Made by a program: the position numbers and the translations under genes. 9,514 nucleotides of DNA. Origin: DATCYZ01 sp036526195 (GTDB lineage: Bacteria; Pseudomonadota; Gammaproteobacteria; Burkholderiales; SG8-39). The number at the start of each line of letters is the position of its first letter. Position 1 is the stretch's first letter. Positions 1 through 5,265 of the stretch are shown here, piece after piece. The notes under the pieces are model-generated. The model saw only the letters and a program-made list of their open reading frames with translations, was not told the origin of the DNA and did no database searches. The DNA is taken from the NCBI GenBank assembly GCA_036526195.1, contig DATCYZ010000041.1, positions 1 to 9,514 on the forward strand. The letters run 5' to 3'.

Positions 1-1
1 C

Positions 2-406
2 ACCCTGGCTCAGGCCAACAACATGGGCGCCATCACGGTCAACGCGGGGACCGGCAACGTATCCATCACGGAAGCCGCGGCGATGTCGATTGCCGCCATC
101 AACCACACCGGCAATCTGACGCTGAACGCAGGCGCGAACGACATCACCCAGACCGGCGTGATCAACGTCGGTGCGGGCACGGCAAACCTGACCGGCGGAA
201 ACATCACGCTGGGCCAGAACAACGTGCTCGGGGCGATTACCGTGAACGCCGGTACGGGTAACGTGAGCATCACTGAAGCCGATCCGATCGCGATTGCGGG
301 GATTACCCACACAGGTAACCTCGCGCTTTCGGGAGGCGCCGTTACGCAGAGCGGGGCGATCAATGTCACCGGCACCACCAGCGTCAACGCCGGCGCCAAC
401 ACGATC
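2..406 (+). repeat. Two tandem adhesin repeat units (68 and 67 codons)
   Basis: Unit 1 runs 2-205 and unit 2 runs 206-406; a diverged third unit starts at 407 (TLGSGNTFGG). Both units begin TL(A/G)Q and share the identical 17-residue stretch GAITVNAGTGNVSITEA at a 204-nt offset. In DNA this stretch differs at 13 of 51 bases, all synonymous. Such units form successive coils of a beta-helix. Confidence 0.85.
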
Positions 407-1342
407 ACCCTCGGCTCGGGCAACACCTTCGGTGGCGCGGTCAGCCTGACGACCACCGGCGCGAACGCGGCGACCGTGAATACCACAGGCGCCCTGACCC
501 TCGGCACCAACACCGTCGGCGGCAACCTCACCGCCACCGCCGGTGGCGCGCTGAACCTCGGCGCGGGCTCGGTCGGCGACAACCTCGCCGCGACCGGTGT
601 CGGCATCTCGCAAACCGGCGCGCTCAGCGTCACCAACACCTCCACGCTGAACGCCGGCACCGGCACAGTCCTGCTGACCAACACCGCGAACACGCTCACC
701 GGCCTGATCACGGCGAACGCCAGCGGCACGACCCCGGTCATCGTCACCGGCCCGAGCTCGAACTTCCTGCAGGACCTGAGCATCTCGCTCGCCAGCAGCG
801 GCGCGCTGAACGTCGGCACGCTGAACTCGGGCGGCAGCGTGAACCTCGTGGCAGGCACCACGATCACCGGCAGTGGCGCATGGAACATCACGCCGACCGG
901 CACCAAGACCGGCGACCTGAACATCAAGCTTGGCGGGTCCTCGAGCACGTTCCCGACGGACCTGGTGAAGGCGACGGACAACATGCGGCTCTTCTTCACT
1001 GCACCCTCGGGCACGTTCACCTTCCAGGGGTCGAACAACACGCCTCTCACGCCGGCCGGCACGGATTTCAGTGCCGGCATCACGTCGATCGTCTGGAACG
1101 GTTCGCCGCTGATCGCGAGCCTCGCGGCAGGCGTCGTCGGCAGCATCTCGGGGACCGCCGCGGCGATCGCCACGGCGGAACTGAAGAACGCCTTCGGCAC
1201 GGACAGCGTGGTGCAGATCATCGAGTTCGGCTTCACCGGCGACATCGGCCTGCTGCCGCCCTTCGCCCACGTGCTGAACGGCGATGGCATCCTGGTGCCG
1301 GCCTGCGTCGGCACAGGGGCGGACCAGCCGGGTTGCTTCTGA
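2..1342 (+). CDS. Filamentous-haemagglutinin-like repeat adhesin, 3' end only
   Basis: The frame is open from the first bases of the window, so the 5' part is missing; the ATG at 23 lies inside a repeat and is not the true start. The visible 446 residues are rich in Gly, Ala, Thr and Asn, with regular short beta-strand motifs (NAGTGNVSIT, TGNLTL, TGALTLG), as expected for a right-handed beta-helix of the secreted TpsA/haemagglutinin kind. Two 67-68-residue units open the window and are followed by more degenerate ones. From about residue 290 (counted from the ATG at 23) the repeats give way to a non-repetitive C-terminal region ending in a Cys pair, C428 and C438, one residue before the stop. 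The likely role is surface adhesion or biofilm formation after two-partner secretion; no TpsB transporter gene is visible. A strong terminator follows. The family call is by repeat style, not by a diagnostic motif. Confidence 0.8.
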   Translation, partial: TLAQANNMGAITVNAGTGNVSITEAAAMSIAAINHTGNLTLNAGANDITQTGVINVGAGTANLTGGNITLGQNNVLGAITVNAGTGNVSITEADPIAIAGITHTGNLALSGGAVTQSGAINVTGTTSVNAGANTITLGSGNTFGGAVSLTTTGANAATVNTTGALTLGTNTVGGNLTATAGGALNLGAGSVGDNLAATGVGISQTGALSVTNTSTLNAGTGTVLLTNTANTLTGLITANASGTTPVIVTGPSSNFLQDLSISLASSGALNVGTLNSGGSVNLVAGTTITGSGAWNITPTGTKTGDLNIKLGGSSSTFPTDLVKATDNMRLFFTAPSGTFTFQGSNNTPLTPAGTDFSAGITSIVWNGSPLIASLAAGVVGSISGTAAAIATAELKNAFGTDSVVQIIEFGFTGDIGLLPPFAHVLNGDGILVPACVGTGADQPGCF

Positions 1343-1363
1343 TCCGCGCCTGAGCCGAGAAAC

Positions 1364-1396
1364 AAAGGGGCGCCGCGAGGCGCCCCTTTTTCTTTT
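1364..1396 (+). terminator. Intrinsic terminator after the adhesin gene
   Basis: A perfect 8-bp stem, GGGGCGCC (1367-1374) with GGCGCCCC (1379-1386), closes on a GCGA tetraloop of the GNRA type and is followed by TTTTTCTTTT. AAA before the stem can pair with the first Ts. It lies 22 nt after the adhesin stop and separates that gene from the cyclase unit. Confidence 0.93.
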
Positions 1397-1411
1397 CTGC
1401 CTGCGCCCGGT

Positions 1412-1417
1412 TACACT
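1412..1417 (+). promoter_or_regulatory. Possible -10 element for the cyclase unit
   Basis: TACACT (4 of 6 to TATAAT) lies in the 54-nt gap between the terminator and the cyclase start, 33 nt before the ATG. No convincing -35 hexamer is found 16-18 nt upstream, where the terminator T-tract sits. It is the best candidate because the preceding terminator requires a new promoter here. Confidence 0.3.
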
Positions 1418-1450
1418 AGTGGCCGGCTCGGGGAAAAGCGGAACAATCGC

Positions 1451-2332
1451 ATGAGCGAAGGCGCAGTCCTGTTTGCAGACGTGAGCGGCAGCACGAAGCT
1501 GTACGAAACCGCAGGCGATGCGGTGGCGCACGCCACGATCGAGAAGATGATCGCCCTGATGCGCGAGCGCACGGCGGCGGCCGGCGGCCGCGTCATCAAG
1601 ACCATCGGCGATGAGATCATGGCGGTGTTTCCGCTGTCGAACAATGCGGCCGACGCGGCGATGGAGATGCAGCTCGGCGTGGCCGAGATGGATCCCGTCG
1701 GAGGGCACGTGCTGGGCCTGCGCATCGGCTTTCACGCCGGCGCGCTGGTGGAGCGCGACGGCGACGTCTTCGGCGACACCGTGAACCTGGCCGCGCGCCT
1801 GACGGAGCTGGCCACCAAGGGGCAGATCATCACCTCGCGCGAGACGGTGATGCAGCTGCCGCCCTACATGAAGGCCGCCACGCGGCGCCTGTACTCGATT
1901 CCCGTGAAGGGCAAGGCGGCCGAGGTCGAGCTGTTCGAGGTGATGTGGCAGGGCGGCGGCGAGGAGGCCACGCAGATGGCCGGGCCGGGGCGCACGGTGA
2001 TGAAATCGCGCACCGCCAAGCTGCGCATCAAGTACCACGAGAACGAGATCATCCTGTCCGAGGAGCGGCCCTCGCTGATGCTGGGACGCGACCAGGCGGC
2101 GGACCTGGTGATCCGCGACAAGATGGCCTCGCGCTCGCACGGGCGGCTCGAGCGGCGGCTGGACAAGTACGTGCTCGCCGACCACAGCGCGAACGGCACC
2201 TACATCACCATCGAGGGAGATCGAGAGATCCTGCTGCGGCGCGAGGAGATAGTCCTGCGCGGCCATGGCTGGATCGCCTTCGGCCAGTCCCGCGCCGGGA
2301 CCCAGGAAGTCGTGGAGTTCTTCTGCGAGTAG
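1451..2332 (+). CDS. Class III adenylate cyclase fused to an FHA domain
   Basis: A 293-residue cytosolic protein predicted to make cAMP from ATP. The cyclase domain spans about residues 3-165. Metal-binding aspartates are D10 (FADVSGST) and D54 (KTIGDE), 44 residues apart as in Rv1625c-type enzymes. The adenine-selecting pair is K50 and D105, and the transition-state residues are N112 and R116 (VNLAARL). All are present, so activity and ATP preference are expected. A linker (about 168-190, with GRTVM) leads to an FHA domain (about 191-290) with the phosphothreonine-reading residues LGRD (212-213), SRSH (227-230) and NGT (248-250). Catalysis may therefore be controlled or localised by binding a phosphothreonine protein. 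There are no membrane segments. The start is ATG 1451, directly before the cyclase fold; its ribosome binding site is weak. The next gene follows after 5 nt. Confidence 0.93.
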   Translation: MSEGAVLFADVSGSTKLYETAGDAVAHATIEKMIALMRERTAAAGGRVIKTIGDEIMAVFPLSNNAADAAMEMQLGVAEMDPVGGHVLGLRIGFHAGALVERDGDVFGDTVNLAARLTELATKGQIITSRETVMQLPPYMKAATRRLYSIPVKGKAAEVELFEVMWQGGGEEATQMAGPGRTVMKSRTAKLRIKYHENEIILSEERPSLMLGRDQAADLVIRDKMASRSHGRLERRLDKYVLADHSANGTYITIEGDREILLRREEIVLRGHGWIAFGQSRAGTQEVVEFFCE

Positions 2333-2337
2333 GCGCC

Positions 2338-2667
2338 ATGCGCCGCCCTGCCGGGTGCCTTCGCCTGCTGGCGGTGCTGGCCGCGGCCTGCCTGAGCGCC
2401 CCGGCCGGCGCCCAGGCGCCCGCCGGCCAGGCGGTGATCCAGGCCCCGCCGGCCGGCGCGGGCGAGAAGGCCGACACCGGCGAGCGTCGTCGCCACAATG
2501 ACCCGGGCGCGCTGCCGCCCCCCCTGAACATCCAGTTGCGCGGCGAAGGCCTGAAGCTGCCCCAGGGCGCTGAATCGCCCGTGGTCATCACACCCCCTGC
2601 AGTCGAGGCCGAAAACCCGCCAGCGGCCCCGGAAACCGCCTCCAAGGCCGGCGCCGGGACGCGCTGA
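2338..2667 (+). CDS. Small exported proline/alanine-rich protein, unknown function
   Basis: A 109-residue protein whose ATG is 5 nt after the cyclase stop, so the two are probably co-translated. Residues 1-26 look like a signal peptide: basic MRRPAGCLR, a hydrophobic Leu/Ala core, then APAGAQA with likely signal peptidase I cleavage near residue 25. C18 after LAAA could instead be a poor lipobox, so a lipoprotein cannot be excluded. The mature part is low-complexity, with Pro, Ala and Glu runs, one basic patch (ERRRH, about 49-53) and a small ordered-looking segment (LNIQLRGEGLKLP, about 63-75). No family is recognised. GC-rich frames are open by chance, but the signal peptide, coupling to the upstream gene and placement between two clear genes support it as real. 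A seven-C run lies at 2518-2524. Confidence 0.62.
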   Translation: MRRPAGCLRLLAVLAAACLSAPAGAQAPAGQAVIQAPPAGAGEKADTGERRRHNDPGALPPPLNIQLRGEGLKLPQGAESPVVITPPAVEAENPPAAPETASKAGAGTR

Positions 2668-2678
2668 CCCCGGCGCCG
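2649..2678 (+). other. Perfect 10-bp inverted repeat across a stop codon
   Basis: CGGCGCCGGG (2649-2658) pairs with CCCGGCGCCG (2669-2678) around a 10-nt loop that holds the stop codon of the small exported protein. A second short hairpin, GCCCC-CCGA-GGGGC (2682-2695), follows. Neither has a T-tract, so this is not a classical intrinsic terminator; it may slow transcription or protect the 3' end. Confidence 0.4.
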
Positions 2679-2729
2679 CAGGCCCCCCGAGGGGCGCACG
2701 ACCCCGGGAGTTAGGGCCATAAACTCATG

Positions 2730-2758
2730 TTGCATCTTAAGAAACAAAGGTAAATAAT
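2730..2758 (+). promoter_or_regulatory. Sigma70-like promoter before the Sel1-like gene
   Basis: TTGCAT (2730-2735) and AATAAT (2753-2758, 5 of 6 to consensus) are separated by exactly 17 nt. They lie in an AT-rich island (about 2712-2785) that contrasts sharply with the GC-rich flanks. The start of transcription would be near 2765, giving a leader of about 24 nt. The downstream gene has no clear Shine-Dalgarno sequence. Confidence 0.65.
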
Positions 2759-2788
2759 AATGGCATAAAGTTTTTATCCGAATCCACC

Positions 2789-3400
2789 ATGCCCAAGAGA
2801 ACGCTCGCCGTCTTCCTCTCCCTGATCGGGGCCGCACTGGTTCCGGTGACCCATGCCCAGGACACCCGGCATCCGGGGTCCGGTGAGATCCGCCTCGCGA
2901 GCACCCCCGAGGCCCGCCGCGCCGGCGCATCGGTGAACAGGACCGGGAAGGCGAACCGCAAGGCCGTCGCGAAAAAGCCGTCCGCTGCGCAGGCGACCCC
3001 CTTGGTACCCGAGACCCGCAGCACGCTCGAAGAGCGGATCGCGGCGTCGCAGCCGGTGCGTGAGCCAGACCCCGGGATCGCCGCGCTGCCGCTGGTGAAA
3101 CTCGTGCCCCCGGTGCCGCTCAAGGGCACGCTCGGGCCGATCGAGGCCGCGGCGCGTCACCTCGAAGGGCTGGTCGAGGAAGCGCGCGGCGAGGAGAAGG
3201 GGGCGCACCTTGCGTTCCACGAGGCTGCAGAAAGCGGCTACGGCCCGGCGCAGAAGAAGCTCGGCCAGATCTACGGCAAAGGCAACAGCGTCGTGACGCG
3301 CGACTACGCCGAATCCCTGCGCTGGTACCAGCGCGCACGGGAGCAGGGCGAGGATGTCCCGCAGCCCTACGCTGCGCGCAACGCCACCACGGTGCGCTGA
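2789..3400 (+). CDS. Exported protein with a C-terminal Sel1-like repeat
   Basis: A 203-residue protein. Residues 1-23 form a clear signal peptide (MPKRT, hydrophobic core, cleavage after THA), so it is probably periplasmic. Residues 24-135 are Ala/Pro/Arg-rich and probably disordered, with a basic stretch (about 50-63). Residues 138-187 resemble one Sel1/TPR-like alpha-helical pair: AHLAFHEAAESGYGPAQ, then KLGQIYGKG and YAESLRWYQRAREQG. Sel1 repeats mediate protein-protein contact. A single repeat is short for the family, which usually carries several. It has its own promoter candidate upstream and is separated from tssL by 103 nt, so a T6SS role is possible but not shown. ATG 2789 is chosen because the signal peptide starts there; no Shine-Dalgarno sequence precedes it. 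Confidence 0.82.
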   Translation: MPKRTLAVFLSLIGAALVPVTHAQDTRHPGSGEIRLASTPEARRAGASVNRTGKANRKAVAKKPSAAQATPLVPETRSTLEERIAASQPVREPDPGIAALPLVKLVPPVPLKGTLGPIEAAARHLEGLVEEARGEEKGAHLAFHEAAESGYGPAQKKLGQIYGKGNSVVTRDYAESLRWYQRAREQGEDVPQPYAARNATTVR

Positions 3401-3503
3401 CCGCGCGCCGTTGCGCGCGCCGCGTCCGCCCGTCCGACAAGTGCATGGTCGCCGCCGCGCGCGGGACTAGGCGCAAGCGCACGCTACGCGCTAACCTTCT
3501 CCC
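3401..3503 (+). other. Intergenic region before tssL, no firm promoter
   Basis: This GC-rich gap contains a GCGCGC-CGTT-GCGCGC hairpin (3403-3418) without a T-tract. I found no convincing -35/-10 pair and no sigma54 -24/-12 site. The sequence just before the tssL ATG is CTTCTCCC, the opposite of a Shine-Dalgarno motif. How tssL transcription and translation start is therefore unclear. Confidence 0.4.
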
Positions 3504-5243
3504 ATGAGCCGCGACAAACGTCCGGAGGAAATTGACCCGGACGCCACCAACGTGCATCGGCCGGCCCCGCCGGAAGAACAGGATCCAGACGCCACGGTCG
3601 TCCATCGTCCGGTTCCCGCAGACGCGGAACCCGACCCGGACGCGACCGTCGTGCATCGGGGCGGGCCGGCGCCCACAGACGACGCCGACGCGACCGTCGT
3701 GCATCGGGCGACGCCGGCCCCCGCAGACGACCCCGACGCCACGGTCATGCAGCGCTCGCAGCCCGCGCAGACGGAGGATCCGGACGCGACGGTGGCGCAT
3801 CGAGCCGTCCCGGTGCCGGCGCCCGACCCGGAGGCCACCGTGGCGCACCGTGCGCTTGCTGCCGCAGGCCCCGATCCTGATGCGACCGTGGTGCATCGCG
3901 CGGACGTCGCGGCGGAACCGGACCCGGAGGCCACCGCCGCGTTCACCGCAATGCCTGCGGCGCCCGAGCCCCGATTCGATCCCGATTCGACGGTCACGGT
4001 GCCGACGCCCGGTCGCCGCACAACCGAAGCCGCCGTGCCGCCGCCGAGCCCGACGGGCGACGCGGCGCCGCTCGACACGCCCCCCGGCTCGGGGCTGAAT
4101 CCGCTCGTTGCCGCGGCGAATCCGCTGCTCGCCGCCGTCCCGCAGTTCCGCTGGTCGGTCAGCCATGCGGATCCCGCGGGCTTGCGCAGCACGCTGACGG
4201 CGCGCCTGCGGGCGTTCGGCGAGGCCGCCGCCGCGGCGGGCATCGCCGCCGCAACGGTCGACGCGGCGCGGGCTGCGCTGTGCGCCCTGATCGACGAGGC
4301 CGTGCTGTCCACGCCGTGGGGCGCGACCTCGGACTGGAAGACCGAGAACCTGACGCGCGCGAGCGGGGGGGGCGCGCCGGGCGGCGCGGATTTCTTCGAC
4401 CGGCTGGAGGCGCTCGAGGCCGATCCGGAGGGCGACACGAACCTGCTGGAACTGCTGTCGATCTGCCTTGCCTTCGGCTACGAAGGGCGGTTCCGCGACG
4501 CGCCCAACGGCCGCATCGCGCTCTCGCAGGCGCGCGACCGGATCGAGGAGCTGATCCGCACGCGGCGCGCGCGCCCGGCGTCCCTGCCGCTTTCGGTGCA
4601 CTGGGAAGGCGTGCAGACGGTGCAGGCGGCGATGCCGCGCGCGCTTGCCCTGTGGGTGACGGCGTCGCTGTGCGCGGTGTTCCTGGGCGGCACCTATTTC
4701 GCCTACACCACGATGCTCTCCGATGCCGCGCAACCGGTGTACGCGGACCTCTCGCGCCTGAAGGCGAAGCCGGTGACGCTGCCGCCCACGGCAAAGCCCG
4801 CCGCCGCGCCTGCCGTGCGCCTGTCGACGCTGCTGGCGCCGCAGGTCAAGGCGGGCCGCCTCGAGGTGCGCGAGGACGCGCGCACCAGCACCGTGACCCT
4901 GAATGCCACCGACCTGTTCGCCTCCGGCAGCGCGGCCGTGGTGGAGAAGCACCTGGACACCATCCGGACGCTCGCCACTGCGCTGGACGCGGTCGGCGGG
5001 CCGGTGACCGTCACCGGCCATACCGACAGCCGCCCGATCCGCACCGCGCGCTTTCCCTCGAACTGGGAACTCTCCCGCGCGCGCGCGGACTCGGTGGTGA
5101 AGGTGATGGCCGGCGCGATGAAGCAGCCCGGGCGCCTGCGCGCCGAAGGGGTCGCCGACTCGCAGCCGGTCGCGCCCAACGACACCGAGGCGAACCGGCA
5201 GCGCAACCGGCGCGTGGTCTTCATCCTCGAGGTGCAGCCGTGA
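3504..5243 (+). CDS. tssL: TssL (DotU/OmpA-type) T6SS membrane protein with an N-terminal Thr-repeat tail
   Basis: A 579-residue inner-membrane component of the T6SS membrane complex, partner of TssM. Domains in order: residues 11-167, ten repeats with a DPDAT-type motif; 168-197, a Pro-rich linker; about 198-356, a DotU domain (NPLVAAANPLL, ALIDEAVLSTPWG, LLELLSICLAFGYEGRF); about 379-401, one transmembrane helix; about 448-577, an OmpA-like peptidoglycan-binding domain with TGHTD (D508), NWELSRARA and NRQRNRR. Topology is therefore a cytosolic N-terminus and a periplasmic OmpA domain. Specialised TssL proteins with a fused OmpA domain are known; the repeat tail is the unusual part. The next in-frame Met is residue 79, so ATG 3504 is the only start that keeps the whole array, although there is no Shine-Dalgarno sequence. 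The DotU domain has an eight-G tract (4365-4372). Confidence 0.94.
   Translation: MSRDKRPEEIDPDATNVHRPAPPEEQDPDATVVHRPVPADAEPDPDATVVHRGGPAPTDDADATVVHRATPAPADDPDATVMQRSQPAQTEDPDATVAHRAVPVPAPDPEATVAHRALAAAGPDPDATVVHRADVAAEPDPEATAAFTAMPAAPEPRFDPDSTVTVPTPGRRTTEAAVPPPSPTGDAAPLDTPPGSGLNPLVAAANPLLAAVPQFRWSVSHADPAGLRSTLTARLRAFGEAAAAAGIAAATVDAARAALCALIDEAVLSTPWGATSDWKTENLTRASGGGAPGGADFFDRLEALEADPEGDTNLLELLSICLAFGYEGRFRDAPNGRIALSQARDRIEELIRTRRARPASLPLSVHWEGVQTVQAAMPRALALWVTASLCAVFLGGTYFAYTTMLSDAAQPVYADLSRLKAKPVTLPPTAKPAAAPAVRLSTLLAPQVKAGRLEVREDARTSTVTLNATDLFASGSAAVVEKHLDTIRTLATALDAVGGPVTVTGHTDSRPIRTARFPSNWELSRARADSVVKVMAGAMKQPGRLRAEGVADSQPVAPNDTEANRQRNRRVVFILEVQP
3534..4004 (+). repeat. Ten-unit Thr-motif repeat array in TssL
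   Basis: The unit is about 16 residues (48 bp), with consensus DPDATVVHR followed by a Pro/Ala spacer. The threonines fall at T15, T31, T48, T64, T80, T96, T112, T128, T144 and T163, spaced 16, 17, 16 six times, then 19. The first eight units keep an HR or QR ending; the last two are degenerate (DPEATAAF and DPDSTVTV). Units 3 and 4 share the exact 18-base string GCGACCGTCGTGCATCGG; most others differ by synonymous changes. Confidence 0.95.
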
Positions 5244-5253
5244 AACGCGACGC

Positions 5254-5259
5254 GGGAGG
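5254..5259 (+). promoter_or_regulatory. Ribosome binding site of tssM
   Basis: GGGAGG lies 6 nt before the ATG at 5266 and fixes that start. It is one of only two good Shine-Dalgarno sequences in the window. Confidence 0.8.
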
Positions 5260-5265
5260 CCGGGC

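Noticed and set aside
10..1365. 451-codon minus-strand frame antisense to the adhesin
   Set aside because: Its Val/Pro/Ala composition mirrors the repeat codons of the adhesin, and it reads into the terminator hairpin.
1945..2337. In-frame open sequence upstream of the small exported protein
   Set aside because: It shadows the cyclase FHA region; the signal peptide starts at ATG 2338.
2682..2695. GCCCC-CCGA-GGGGC hairpin considered as an intrinsic terminator
   Set aside because: Only a 5-bp stem and no T-tract follows.
3534..4004. Tandem repeat considered as a CRISPR array
   Set aside because: The units are 48-bp multiples of three within a coding frame, diverge mainly at third positions, and have no invariant repeat or unique spacers.
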